Source: Macrostomum hystrix (taxonomy: Eukaryota > Platyhelminthes > Macrostomidae). From it: a stretch of DNA of 64,000 bases. The stretch spans positions 3,059,501 to 3,123,500 of the forward strand of contig CATNEN010000038.1 of the NCBI GenBank assembly GCA_950097015.1. Direction: 5' to 3'. The stretch's first letter is position 1. Each line of letters opens with the position of its first letter. Positions 1-13,334 of this stretch are shown here, piece after piece. Made by a program: the position numbers and the translations under genes. The notes beneath the pieces are model-generated. The model searched no databases and was not told where the DNA came from. It saw only the letters and a program-made list of their open reading frames with translations.

Positions 1-1000
1 TTATTGAGCATTTTGTTCCTCTGTTTGAGCCGTTTTTCCGTCGACTTGCGATTTAAGGGGAAATATGCTTTACTATGCTGTTTATATCATATGCCACCTT
101 TCTTTCTCTATTCACCCATAGTTCCTTCACTGGTTTTCGCGAATACATTTGTTAAATTCGAGCCTAAAGGGAAAGGTTCAATTCAGAGAAAGATATTTCT
201 CTTTTCATTGATAAAACGACCGCCTTGCAGAAAGGCTTGCGTCGAGATTTTTGAATATCTTTTATTAAAACAAGTGCATATTCAATTTGTGCATTTTTTG
301 TGCATCTAAATGCAGGAAAGAATATAGCAGTGAGTAGAAATCCCTTTATGTTCGCCCCCACGTAAAAGACTGCAGTCTTCTTACTTACTAGTGAACACTG
401 TGGGATTTGGGTTCAGTTTTATTTCTATGTTAAGATTTTGTGGCGTTGGGCTTTGCCGACATTTCTTCGCTATATTTGCTAATGTTTGTGGAAATTAGTC
501 AGAAGGTGGTGCTGACGCGTTGGGTGATTGCTTTCGTCGCTTGCGTAAATATTTTCATGCAAGGATTATTTGGGCTATTGTTTGCCGTGCAATAGGGCAC
601 TGAAATTATTGGCTTAAATGCGGAAATGTGTGTAGTTTTGCAGTGTAAAAAGTGTGTATTTCATTACACTAAACTAAGACAGTATGGCTAATTCAGAATA
701 TTCAGAATAAGGACAGCGCAAAAAACACCGCTGTGATTTTACTGTAAAGTCGTTGCCTGGTTGACTGTAATTTATTTCTCGGATCATTGCACGCACACGC
801 AGTGGCGGAGCACGTTCCGAAAGCAAACAGAAAAGAAAAAATGACTTAAATTTCTGACCCTCAGCTGTGCCAGTATGAGACAGTGGACTAGGTTGGGAAC
901 AAAACTCCCAATAAGGTAAAATTAGTGTCACACGCTTCACCAGCTGCTACTTTAAGTAGTGTCATATTGCAAAAATTCGGTCAGCACAGCTTGCATTCGG
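1..1000. other. No supported gene; includes 3' flank of the DRC2 gene
   Basis: I see no exon with recognisable protein similarity here. The ORF at 4-309 (+) has a composition typical of noncoding AT-rich DNA and no splice or family support. The right part (about 770-1000) is the probable 3' UTR and flank of the minus-strand gene ending at 1001. Confidence 0.5.
771..776 (-). promoter_or_regulatory. Candidate polyadenylation signal of the DRC2 gene
   Basis: The plus strand reads TTTATT, which is AATAAA on the minus strand, about 225 nt after the proposed DRC2 stop codon. It is a positional match only. Confidence 0.4.
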
Positions 1001-4000
1001 TCACACCTTCCTGGCGTTCATCTCCAAGGTGGCCTCCACGGTCACGGTAGGCGCTGGCCGGACTCTGGGATCTGCCACCGCCGGCTGCAGCCTGCGGGAG
1101 CGTCAAGGACACATTGCGGACTGTTTGCCTGCTTGAAATCCCAGAGTAACATGAACACTAGGGGGATCGGTGTCAGAGCGGTTAGCGCGTTTGCCTCTCG
1201 CACCAAGGTCCCTAAGTTATTTATTTGAGGCGCAGCCGCGGAAAGAAAGCGTGGGGTCTTGTCGTGCAATTTACGCCCTTGAGGGCCAACCTCCAAGGCA
1301 CAGTGAAAGTGTACACTGCCTGACGATGAGAAAGTCAGGGCAGATGTACACACAATCCTGTGTGTGTGCCTGTACACAATCCTGTGTGCCTGCGTACAGT
1401 ATCTGTGCGCGTGTGCGCTCAGGAGTCAGCGAAATGGGCAGAATCGACTCCTCGATGGCTGCGGGTCTGGTGTCACTAAATGATGTGCCATTGCCTGCAG
1501 CCCTCCTACAGTTAATAACTCCTACAATGAAATTAACTCACCTGCCAACGTTCGACCGACCGTTGACAACCAGCAACGGATTGGCCGACGCCAGCACCTC
1601 CTCGTTCACGGAGACACCATCCAGGTACTGCTTGAGCAGCGAGCGAAGCTGGCCGTTCTCCATCTGCAGGGTGGAGCGCTCTTTCTCCAGCGCCAGCTTG
1701 TCCAGAAGGCCGCGGTTGTACCTGCGCCAAAACTCCTCGAGTCCGCTGTACCTGTCGGCCGCATGGGCCAGTGGTTCCAGCGGCTCCTCGCGGACAGCGG
1801 CCTGAAGGTCCTCCTGCTCCTCGGGTGTCAGTGAGGTCGCCGGGAAAGGCAGCACTTTCTCCTCTTCAGTCTCCAGTCGGCGGCACATCTCGGCTGCGTG
1901 AAGTTTGAGATTGTGGGATGCTCATTAGCGCGTTTGAGAGCAGAGAAATATATTCGCTTCGTTGGACAAGTCTTCCATAATTGGAAGACAATATGAAAGA
2001 GAGAATTTAAACCTGATCCCGGGTGGGCCACATGGATGGGCCACCGTGGACTGAAGAGGCTGCCACATTATCATAAATTGTGTCCTTACTACTGCTGGCA
2101 CCAAGTTTTTTTCGTCTTAGTGAAAGGAAGCACTAGGAAACTGAGTGTGCTCAATTCTAAGCGACATATTTACTGCTATTAGCACAAGAACTTAAAGTTC
2201 ATCTGACGGCCGGGCGAAGTGTCACATTGTTGGAAATCTGAGATCTGAGGTATTCTAAGGTGAGGTCTCAATAGGGGTCAAGGGTCGGCAAGGACCAATG
2301 AGAACTGGCTCTCGAGTACTCACCGCTCTTCAGGATGCGATCGGCCTTCTCGTTCTGCCTGCGAAGCCCTTTCAGCGCCTCGTTGCTCTGCAGGGTCATC
2401 TTGGTGAGCCGCTGCCGCTGCTGATCTCGAATTCGTGACATCTGCGCCTTCAACTGCTGGAAGTGCAGCACCATCTTCTCGCGCTCCTCCTTCAGCGTTC
2501 GGTTGCGCTCCTCGTAGACCCGGCTGTTGCCCGCCATGCGCTGCTTCAGGGCGCTGATCTCGGCGCTGATTTTCTGCAGCCGGCGCATCTGCCGGTCGAT
2601 CTCCTTGGCCGAGGCCTCATCCTTTGCCTTCAGACTCTCGAAGTTTATCTTCTTCTCCCGCGTGGCCTCGTTGTAGGCCTTCTTGGCCTCGTTGAACTGG
2701 CGCCAGTATTCGTCGACCTTCACCTCAAGCAGCAGCCGCAGGGCGTGCTTCTCCTCGTTGTTCTGTTGAAAGTAAGGGGTGAGTGGCAGAGCGGTCTAAC
2801 AGGTCTGCCTCTCGCGCCAAGGTCCCTGAGCTCGATTCCGCGGTGAGGACACATTCATTTGGGACAGCCGCAGAGGGAAGGCTTGGAGGCTTGTCGTGCA
2901 ATTTACGCCATTGGGGACCAACCTCCAAGGCTGAGATGAGAAAGTAATGGCAGATGTACACACCTGTGTAAGCGTATGGCTGCGTACAGTATCTGTGCGC
3001 GTGTGCTCAGGAGTCAGCGAAATGGGCAGAATTGCCTCCTCGCTGGCTGCGGGTCGTGTCACCAAATGATGGGCCATTGCCCGCAGCCCTCGTGTAATTT
3101 TTATTACGAGCGCAATATTCTTCGTATCTAGTGAAAGAAGAATTGGTGGCTCCAGGAAAATTCAATAACAATTATTTTATAAGCCAACTAAGAATTTTCG
3201 TTTTGTAGCAATTTAGGAGTTTCTCATTGTTAGCTGCCACTTGCTGTCAGTAGAAGCAGTCTTACGCTCGACTGCTCACCCGATTTTTTATCTCATCGCG
3301 CATGCTGTGAAAATCGGCCCTGGCCTCCACCTCCTTCTCCGTGAAGCTCTCCCGCATGCCGAACATCACGTCCTGCAGGTCCTTCATCTCCGCGGCGTGA
3401 TGCTCGGCCACCCAGGCAGCCTCGGAGTCGAACTCCTGACGTATGATCTCGAGCTCGTCTCTGTACTCCTCGCCCAGACGCTGCATTCGCTGGGCCTGAA
3501 TGTCGACCAGGCGGTCGACGTTCTGCAGGTGCGCCCGCACTGCCAGGTTCATCTGGCCGTCGGCTTCTTCAATGTCGCGAGCCAGCGATCGGAGAACGCT
3601 CTCTTTGCGGTCAACGACGCGTTCAAAAGTCTGGCTGAGGATTTCAATGTCCTTGCGCAGTTCGCGCGACTTCGCCTCGCGCATGATGTTGCGCCACTGG
3701 TGGTTGAGCTTGTGCAGGTTTAGGCGCGAGAACCTTTCTTCATTGCTGATCTTTCCCTGCAATGCCGAGGGGGGAGATTTTAGAATTTAAAGTTGAAAAT
3801 CTGGAGCAGCTGGTAGATGCAGCTGACCTGCAGGTAGGCGCTGAGAAAGTCTTCCCGCTGCTTGCGATACTCTTCCTCTGCCAATCGCTGCTGCTCCAGG
3901 TAGATCATGCGCTCCTCCTCCGTCATGTTGCCCAAGCGGCCCTTGCCGCCGCCGCCGCGCGAGGAGCCACCTTTGCGTCGTTTGCCGCCCTTGCCTTTGC

Positions 4001-4007
4001 CTGGCAT
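1001..4007 (-). CDS. CCDC65: Dynein regulatory complex subunit 2 (CCDC65/DRC2), five exons
   Basis: DRC2 is a coiled-coil subunit of the nexin-dynein regulatory complex that links outer doublets in motile cilia and flagella. Proposed exons are 4007-3828, 3756-3280, 2762-2324, 1893-1542 and 1091-1001, giving 512 aa (human about 484). The start is a Lys/Gly/Arg-rich leader followed by MTEEERMIYLEQQRLAEEE. Family signatures read from memory of CCDC65 are DIEILSQTFERVVD in exon 2, LRLLLEVKVDEYWRQF in exon 3 and RRLETEEEKVLPF in exon 4, then LKQYLDGVSVNEEVL. The protein is almost entirely charged coiled coil. All joins use GT-AG sites and keep frame. The last exon, which gives the short C-terminus ending in NARKV, is the least certain. 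Introns 2 and 4 each hold a SINE. The gene implies ciliated cells. Confidence 0.93.
1161..1514 (+). mobile_element. SINE family 1, copy in DRC2 intron 4
   Basis: A tRNA-like head contains an A-box-like stretch (CAGAGCGGTTAGCGCG) and, further on, a degenerate B box. A conserved body follows (AATTTACGCCCTTGAGGGCC, then a GTGTGCGCTCAGGAGTCAGCG region) and the end reads ...TTGCCTGCAGCCCTC. Near-identical copies lie at 2776-3098, 24714-25063 and 37682-37965, which shows dispersal. The copy lies antisense to the host gene. Confidence 0.75.
2776..3098 (+). mobile_element. SINE family 1, copy in DRC2 intron 2
   Basis: It has the same head, body and tail order as the 1161-1514 copy, including the CAGAGCGGTCTAAC A-box-like head, the GAGCTCGATTCCGC B-box-like motif, and the tail ending in CCCGCAGCCCTCGTG. 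It starts within about 15 bp of the exon 3 splice acceptor on the opposite strand. Confidence 0.75.
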
Positions 4008-4147
4008 GCTGCGAGATCTTCTGCTTCTAGTTTATTAGTTAGTCTAGTTGGTCAGATTGAAAGAGAGACTTTGAGAATCTGGAAACTGTATCGTTCGCAT
4101 CTGATTAGTTTTTAAAACAACAAAATTAATAATAATAATTGATTACA

Positions 4148-4424
4148 GCTGCCCCGATTCGGCCAGATGTGCGACAGCACAGCCGCAGCTATTGCGCGGC
4201 GCATTTGAATGCTGCGTAACGCTGTTCAGTCTATGGACTGGAGACACCACGACCACCCTCAAATAACCCAACAGGTCCCCATTTAACAGCTGGGTGAACT
4301 GAAGCAATGCAGAGTTAAGTATCTTGCTAAAGGCACAAATCGTTCCAGCGGAGTCAGGAATCGAACAACCGTCCTTTAATTCGAGAGTCCGACACCCTAA
4401 CCACTAAGGCTACACCAACCCCTT
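4148..4424 (-). mobile_element. SINE family 2, full-length copy
   Basis: Read on the minus strand, the head has an A box (TAGCCTTAGTGGTTAGGG) and a B box (GTTCGATTCCTGA), as in a tRNA gene. A body follows that is shared with 61040-61312, then a tail with GCGCAATAGCTGCGGCTGTG. The tRNA-like part cannot be a functional tRNA because it runs straight into the shared SINE body and lacks a complete cloverleaf. It lies just upstream of the DRC2 start. Confidence 0.75.
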
Positions 4425-6257
4425 TTGGTGCATAAAAGTCCATACATCCTGATGTGAAAAGTGAATGTTATTTCGTTTTAGTTTTGCTTTTTATGTTTTT
4501 TAATTAAACATTTTACTATAGCTCCAACACAAATATTTAAATATTAAAACAACTGCAAACAAATATTTAATGAGCTTTGAATGAAATACTTTATCCATTA
4601 AATAAAAATCAAGTACAAGCTTATGAAATGAGATATATAGTTCTCATTTTTGTATAATTGAAAGCATAAACTCATGCACATGTGCTTGGCTCAGTAATTA
4701 AATAAGCTGATTGCTTTGTTTATATACATATTTCGAATTAAATCTTGCAATTATCTTCTCTTATTCTCTTTTTGTTTGCTAAATAGTCGTTTTAAGAAAT
4801 GCATAAATGCTTCTATAAATCTACGACAAAATTAAAATAGTTGCATTGCGCATGGACATGGTCCCAGGAAAATTTGGTTTCAATTGGTCCACGTTTCAAC
4901 ATGAGTGGACAGTTAGTCTAGGAGGAGATGTGAATTATACAGACAGACAGACAGACACTGATTTAGTAATACAGATTCTTTTAATAGTATGTTAGCATAT
5001 TACTGATATCATAATTTATAATAGTCTGTCAGAATTGTATCTCTAGGTATCAAAAGGTATGCACGATATCTATATGCAAGGTATCGTTCTTTGAGCTAAG
5101 AATTTTATTTTAAAGTAAGTAAATAAGGAAAAGTAATAAAGGAAATAGAATTATTTTTATATAGTCTTACAAATTGTGGGCCGAAACTGTAAAATTCAAT
5201 CCATTTGGACAAAAGGGTTGTAATTTCTTTAGAATTTGAAAAGTTACAGTTGCTACAATAAATATTTCTTGCCATTCACCATGGCTTTTGCAGAAATTCA
5301 GTACAGCAAAATAAAAATACCTAGATATTTTTTAACAAATAACTTGTTTACTTACGTCAGTTATCAAACCTATTTTGTTATACTATATTAATATGTAGAC
5401 AATATGTAATGCCGTCAGCAGTATAGCGAGTTTGAGTTCTACACATGCAAAAATCATTAAGTGCACGCTTGGCTGTAGTTTGAGTTATTAGGCACATTTT
5501 TAACAGTAGAGAACTAGACTATAATAAGTACAATATTTATTTTTTATTCTGTCAAAATTAAATATGAGATTTACCCTAATAGATCAAACATTAAGTAATC
5601 CGATAATCATATCCGATACTCGACAAAACTATAATTTTGTCCTCGTAGTTTAGTAGATATAGCTTAGTGATAGAATACTAGCTTTTCTGCCGTAATTAAT
5701 AGTATTTTGTTGTGTTATACTGAGTTACTTTGTCAATTTGTTTATTCGAGGATTATTTATAAATGGTTTTGTTGCTTACATGAACACCTATTTCGAGCCA
5801 TAATATGTTATAATTTTAGAACTAAATGTAGGAAAGGATTGAACTACTATTTCTCGCGGCAAAATTTCTAGGTTTTTTAACAAGATAATTTCTTTTTTAT
5901 TTTTACTATATTTTAACAATATAAAGTTAAAAGTAAAGATAGTAGCGCCTTCTGGGTAGATCGAGATGGGGGAAAAGTACGAAATTTTATAATTTTTGCC
6001 ATTAGCGATGAGCTGAGCAGATGAGCGAAGGGCGATTGGCGTTGAGAAAAAATAGGAATACAATCACGGTGCTTTGCGACGCAAAGAATATATATATAAT
6101 TTATCAGTCTAATCTAATTTAGAATATTATACTCTTCGTTTAGCTTTTGTATCTTTTAAGGAGATAAAAACAAAAACAAAACAAAATTATACCAAGCGAT
6201 CGATTGCCTGGTTTTGTAAAGGATGATTGAAATCAGGATCGCTGGCAGTCAACATAA
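4425..6257. other. AT-rich intergenic DNA and 3' flank of the convertase gene
   Basis: About 1.8 kb of AT-rich sequence with no supported exon on either strand and a short CAGA run near 4941-4957. TTTATT at 5896-5901 (AATAAA on the minus strand) could be the poly(A) signal of the convertase gene, about 360 nt past its stop. Confidence 0.5.
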
Positions 6258-9200
6258 TTAACGTCGCCCTGCTGATCGGCTGTTTGATCCACTGACGCCA
6301 CTTAAACTGTTTTCAGCGAGTCTCAACGGTCTCCAGGCAGGCGAATGAAGACTGACGCTGTCGGTTCTGGCATCGTATCTAGCCAGAAGCGCTGTGCTCT
6401 CCGACATCATCGCCTCATCGTAGGATGGCGGCGCGTCGACTATTCCGTTTCCGCCGACGCCGCCCCCTGAATTGTACGATGGTGGCGGTGGCAGCGTCGA
6501 CTGCGACGAAGACGTCTGACTGCCGCCCACAGTCAGGTAGTCGTATGGCGTCACACTGCGACTCGATCTGGCCTCCTGGCGCTCCTTGTACTTGGTGCGA
6601 CACCAGGTCAGGCTGCTCTGGATCGTGTAGTACATCAGCACGAATAGGGACACGACCAGAAGGAACTGCAGCGGAAGGAATTGTAAATTTTAGTGGTCTA
6701 TAATGGGCTGATTGATCAGGTAGTCTGTGGACTGATTGATCAGGTAGTCTGTGGACTGATTGATCAGGTAGTCTGTGGACTGATTGATCAGGTAGTCTGT
6801 GGACTGATTGATCAGGTAGTCTGTGGACTGATTGATCAGGTAGTCTGTGGACTGATTGATCAGGTAGTCTGTGGACTGATTGATCAGGTAGTCTGTGGAC
6901 TGATTGATCAGGTAGTCTATCTTGTCCTTACATTGAAGATTAGCGGCAGTCTCCGCAGCCATCCCACCAGCTTGCCAACAGTGGAACTGCCAAACGGCGC
7001 GCCGCTCACGCCGCCGTCAGCAGTGAAGATCGGAGCGCTCTTCGGACAAGGATGCGCGGATGTTGGGGCGGCAACGCGGCCTGTGACAATGTCCCTGACC
7101 TGTCTGGAATGCAGTCAACACAGTCCATGAGTTAACACAACTCAGCAGGTGTATGTATCTCACCTGAGTCAGTGAACTCACCTGATTCTGGCCGCGTAGT
7201 CAGCCGGACTGATGGCCGTGGCGATGAGGGTGAGTCTCCAGCTCTGGATGATTCCCGGCCGGTCCGAGGTGTTGTTCACTGCCAGCTTCCATTCGCCGCG
7301 CGGCGACTCGCCCCAGCAGCGGATGGTGGCGAAAGTCCAGCTGAGTCCGGCCGTCGACCTGGTAGAATCGAGTTGAGATAGATTGAGATGAATAAATATC
7401 TAAATGAGTCAAAGCTGGATAGAGTTGGATAGAGTTGGATAGAGTTGGATAGAGCTGGATAGAGTTGGATAGAGTTTGATAGAGTGGGATAGAGTTGGAT
7501 AGAGCTGGATAGAGTTGGATAGAGTTTGATAGAGTGGGATAGAGTTGGATAAAGCTGGATAGAGCTGGATAGAGTTGGATAGAGTTTGATAGAGTGGGAT
7601 AGAGTTGCATAGAGTTTGATAGAGTGGGATAGAGTTGGATAAAGCTGGATAGAGTTGGATAAAGCTGGATAGAGCTGGATAGAGTTGGATAGAGTTTGAT
7701 AGAGTGGGATAGAGTTGGATAGAGCTGGATAGAGTTGGATAGAGTTGGATAGAGTGGGATAGAGTTGGATAGAGTTGCATAGAGTTTGATAGAGTGGGAT
7801 AGAGTTGGATAAAGCTGGATAGAGTTGGATAAAGCTGGATAGAGTTGGATAGAGCTGGATAGAGCTGTATAGCGCTGGATAAAGCTGGATAGAGTTGGAT
7901 AGAGTTAGATAAAGTCGGCTAGAGTTGAATAGACTTGGAAAGAGTTGAATAGAGTTAAATAGAGTTGAATAGAGTCGGGTAGAGTTGGGTAGAGTTGGAT
8001 ATGGGTGAACAGACGTTGCATTTCGTATACAGATTTTTTCATTTTGTTTCAAAAGACAGCCCTTAGAAATCGGGCGCCCAACCAACTCACTTATCGAAGG
8101 GTCTCATCGAGCCCAGCACAGAGTGAGTACCCGATGGCGAGTACAGGCTGATGATGAGCTGGCCCCTTGCCGGGTGCTCAATGCTCACGAACACCTTCAC
8201 GTGTTCCAGAATCATTGGACTGGAGTCCCTAGCAGAGCCGGTGTTGTCGTAATACAAGTAGACAGTCTGCTTTGGTGGTAGCTTACTGAACTCCAGCATC
8301 GTCTCCGAGTTGGTGTACACCGCCGGCGGTACCGACTGCCACGTCTGAGACGGATGGTTGTAAATGCATGTTAGAGCAGGTGTTGGACATGTATTGCATG
8401 CAATGTGCTGAGCTGTGTCACCAGAATTAGACACCTGTCACCTGTTAGACACCTGTCACCTGTTAGACATAGCTTTTTTCTGTAAATGTGGAATCGAACT
8501 ACCTGTTAAATACTGTCTGAATACATGCTAATCTCAAGGACCGCTAGGAGACCACAGGTGACAGGTGCCTAACAGGTGACAGGTGCCTAACAGGTGACAG
8601 GTGTCTAACAGATGACAGGTGTCTAACAGATGACAGGTGTCTAGGAGATGACAGGTGCCTAACAGGTGACAGGTGTCTAACAGATGACAGGTGTCTAAGA
8701 GATGACAGGTGCCTAACAGGTGACAGGTGTCTAACAGATGACAGGTGTCTAGGAGATGACAGGTGTCTAGGAGATGACAGGTGTCTAGGAGATGACAGGT
8801 GTCTAGGAGATGACAGGTGTCTAGGAGATGACAGGTGTCTAGGAGATGACAGGTGTCTAGGAGATGACAGGTGTCTAGGAGATGACAGGTGTCTAAGAGA
8901 TGACAGGTGTCTAGAGGAGATGACAGGTGTCTAGGAGATGACAGGTGTCTAGAAGATGACAGGTGTCTAGGAGATGACAGGTGTCTAGGAGATGACAGAT
9001 GTCTAGAAGAGATGACAGGTGTCTAGGAGATGACAGGTGTCTAAGAGATGACATTTGTGTGCTCGCAGTTGCCTTCCTTCTACTTCTAGTGGTCATTGGT
9101 TAAATTTTTTTTCACCTGTTAGACACAGGTGTAACCGATGATCTCACCTTAGCCACCTGAGCCATGCGCCAGGCAGTGAGCATGCCGAAACCGTGCTTGT

Positions 9201-12200
9201 GACTGTGGAACAGGCCGGCCGCGTTTCTCGTGTAGTGCCCGATCTGACGATCGACCTGCGGCGCGGATTTAAACCAAAGACCGATTTCTAAGAATCACTA
9301 TTTTAAATAATCGAGTAACCGAATGATTCAAATATAACACAAAATTGAGCCGAATGTCAGATCACATTTGAAATGTCAAATGTCAAATGTCAAATGCCTC
9401 TTGAAAAAAACTTCAAGAGAGTTCAATCATGCAAATCGAATGCTAATGAAATATTAAACAATCTTACAAGCAACGAGAAAAAAATAAAAAAAACCTACTG
9501 GAAAGTGCACTTTAAGAAGTCAAAATGTTTTGGAATCTCATTGGTTTCCATGAGCAAAAGGATTTCCTCGAAGAGGGATTTCTACGGCGCGTAATGTAGT
9601 GTGTGGCAATGTACGGCTCGTACATATGCGTTCACTTCTCTGGGTGTCTAATGTACATCAACCGCTTGCATGCCTTTCTCTCTCACTTTTACACCTCGGC
9701 ACTGATTGCTATTTAACTCGTGAGTCAACAAATAAATCGCTGTAAAACTTCGTCAACTCTAAGTCGCAGTCTCTCTGCCTTAGTCCACAAGTGGTAGCAG
9801 AGCGTGGTTTTGAAGGCTGCAACGTTTTGAAGTTTGTGCCAAAGTGAACAAGTGGGACGCTTGCAAGGCTGGCTTGACTGGCAACTTTTCTAGACGGCGA
9901 GGCCCTTGTCGTCTATTTGGAACTGTCTGCAGCCGATCAGGCAGAATTTGGCAAAGTTACCGGAGCACTGGAGAATGCGTTCCACCCGGACCGAGAGCAC
10001 TTCGCCGTCATGGAGGCGTTCAAGGCGAGGAGAATTTTGGCAAGTGAGACTCCACGCATGTACCTGTACGAGCTGAAGAAACTGCTGCAGAGCTCTGCCG
10101 TGGTCGACGTGGATGCTCGAGAAGCCCTGCTGTTTCATCAGTTCATCTGCGGCCTGCCAGACTCCGTGGGCTGGCAGATTCGAGCAGACACCAACATCAA
10201 GACCTCAGTGCAAGCGCTTGAAAAGGCTCAGCTACTGATGCAGCACAATCCAGCAGCAACGCAAGCAGCTGCGGTACAGCCTCGGCAGAGCCAGTCCAGC
10301 GAAGTTCAGGAGCTGCGGGACACAATGCAGAGTCTGCAGGCCTCGGTGAGCACATGAGCACCCAGCTGGAGCAGCTGGCAGCCTGTGGAGTGAGAAGCAG
10401 CAGTACAGCAAGGCCACACCGACCGAGATCTGATATCGTCTGCTACAACTGCCACAAAACCGGCCACATCGCCAAGGACTGCTACAGCCGGCGGCAGCAG
10501 TCGGGAAACGCCAGAGGCTGGGGTGAGCGGGCCCGCCACCTCGGCCAGCAGTAACTGCGGGTTCACCAGCGCCAGCTCTAGGGCAAGCGCTCGCTGTCGG
10601 TGGGGTCTTCAGTGGATGCAGCGTTACGCCCGACCGACTTTCGCAGTGTGAGTGCAAGCTTGATGGCAGAAGTGTGAAGGCGCTTTTAGACACCGGCAGC
10701 CAGTGCTCACTGGTCGACTCCAGCATTCTGACGAAATCGCAGCTCAGCCGCGCAACTTCAGCCGGAGTGCAGCTGCACTCGATGAACAAGCAGCCAATCA
10801 GCATCGAGTGGCAGATCGAGTGGCCGCTCACAGTCGGGAAAGTGACAGCGCTGCATTTTTTCTACGTGGTGTCCGATTTGGTTTGTCCTGTCATCGTCGG
10901 TGTCGACTTCATCGGCAAGCACCGTTTGCAGCTGAACTTCAAGGCCAACCCTGCAGCTCCTGGTCGTATCTGCAGTGCAAGGTTCCAGAGTGAGACGGAC
11001 GACCCAGGTGACATCGAGGATGCTCTCGTGCCCGAGTTCAGCTGCGTAGATTTCGAGCTGCCAACCACCGATGATCCCGAAGTTCAGCGACTGCTGATGG
11101 AGTTCAAGGACGTGTTCAAGAAGAAGCCGGGACTTACGCATCTCCAGCAGCATCGAATTGTTCTCGCTGATGAGGTGCCAGTTCGTGTCCCACCGCGCCG
11201 AATGCCCGTGCACTACCGGGAGAAGGCGGAGCTGCTGATTCGGGAGCTGCTGGAGAACGACGTGATCGAACTGAGCGAGAGTCCGTACGTGGCTCTACCG
11301 GTGTACGTGACCAAGAAGGACGGCAGTCTGCGGCTGACCATCGACTTCAGAGAGCTCAACAAGAAGACGATTCGGTCGGCGCAGGGAATTCCGCTAATGG
11401 AGGAGGCACGAGATCGAATCGCGGGCAGCACGGTGTTCTCCGTGCTAATGAGCATTCTAAGAACAAGGATTTCCAAGAATATGAATTTCAAAGAAATTTT
11501 ATTTCAAAGAGTTGCGATTTCCTTAAAAATTATTTCTATATAGCAGAATTTCCGAAAGTGGGCTAACCAAGAATCCAGATTTCAAAGAATCCAGATTTCA
11601 AAGAATCCAGATTTCCAAGAATTCAGATTTCCAAGAATCCAGATTTCCAAGAATCATTATTTCAAAGAATCCCGATTTCCCAGAATCCAGATATCCTAGA
11701 ATCTTGATTTCCATGAATTTGGATTTCCAAGAATCTTAATTTTGAATAGTCAGGAATTCTACTAATCAGCATTTCATAGAAGCAAAATTTAAATTTAGAA
11801 TTTTGATTTAAATCGAGGCACCAACCTTCTCAGCCGTGAGCACTAGGATATGCTGCACGTCTCGCCAGCTCAGGCAGGGCCGCACGCTGAGCATCAGGGC
11901 GATCATACCGGCTGCGAGAGGAGCTGCGGCGCTAGTGCCGCCGTGGCTGGAGGTGCAGCCGGTTCCTCCCAGCTGGCGCCAGTCGGTGGTGACGATCCAC
12001 CGGCCTCCGCCGGAGCTGACGGTGACGCCGTGAAGGCAGGCGCACTCCTCCGCGTAGGGCGGCATAACGCCCTGCTGAGTGACAGCCCCGATGGTCACCG
12101 TGTACTCGGAGGTGGCGTAGCCGTCGAAATTGCAGTTGTCACCATAGAATCCGCCGTTGCCGCTAGCGACAACAAAAATGGAGCCGTAACCATGGCGACC

Positions 12201-12900
12201 GTTGTGGACGCCCTTGCGGAGCGCTTGCTGCCGGGTTAGGGTTTAGACATGGGTAGAGATGGCAGACTAGGGTTGGGGAATTCAGGGTCTCACCATGGGG
12301 TCAGTGGCAGAGGTCTGTTAAGGTCCCAGACCCAAGGTCCCTATGGGGAGTTTTCTATGGGGAGAATAGAAATAAAAAAAACGAAAAATACAGGAGTCAG
12401 TGGAATGGAACAATCCGGTAAGTATGCTCATCAGGGTTCTCACCTTGCCCAACACATGCGGGCCGTCAATGAAATTGCCCGTGTCCGGCGGCCCCCAGCT
12501 GGATGAGTAGATGTAGTTGCCATGGTGCTGGTAGTTGTAGGCCATGGCCTCCATGCTGTCAATCACCGTGCCATCCAGGATCTTCAGCATGGAGACCCGG
12601 GCTCCAGGAGCCACACCGACGCCGCAGTAATAGTTATTCGCCTTGGCCGCCACCTCCCCCGCGCACCGAGTCCCGTGATGGTTGGAGGCTGCGGGATAAG
12701 CGGCTGTCTGTCTGTCTGTCCTGGGTATCTGTCTGTCCTGGGTGCTGTCTGTCCTGGGTGTCTGTCTGTCCTGGGTGTCTGTCTGTCCTGGGTGTCTGTC
12801 TGTCCTGGGTGTGTCTGTCCTGGGTGTCTGTCTGTCCTGGGTGTCTGTCTGTCCTGGGTGTCTGTCTGTCCTGGGTGTCTGTCTGTCTGTCTGTCCTGGG

Positions 12901-12952
<52 letters not shown>

Positions 12953-13078
12953 CTGGGTGTCTGTCTGTCTGTCTTTCTGTCTGTCCTGGGTGTCTGTCTG
13001 CCCTGGGTGTCTGTCTGTCCTGGGTGTCTGTCTGTCTGTCTGTCTGTCCTGGGTGTCTGTCTGTCTGTCTGTCCTGGG

Positions 13079-13126
<48 letters not shown>

Positions 13127-13290
13127 CTGGGTGTCTGTCTGTCTGTCTGTCTGTCTGTCCTGGGTGTCTGTCTGCCCTGGGTGTCTGTCTGTCCTGGGTG
13201 TCTGTCTGTCTGTCTGTCTGTCCTGGGTGTCTGTCTGTCTGTCTGTCTGTCCTGGGTGTCTGTCTGTACAGGGCGTCTGTCTGTCCTGGG

Positions 13291-13334
<44 letters not shown>

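Noticed and set aside
7200-8085. 136- and 269-residue minus-strand ORFs with Ser-Ile-Gln-Leu-Tyr-Pro repeats
   Set aside because: They are the 10-bp intron array read into PC7 exon 7 in the wrong frame. The correct exon 7 frame ([15 protein letters not shown]) needs the acceptor at 7359.
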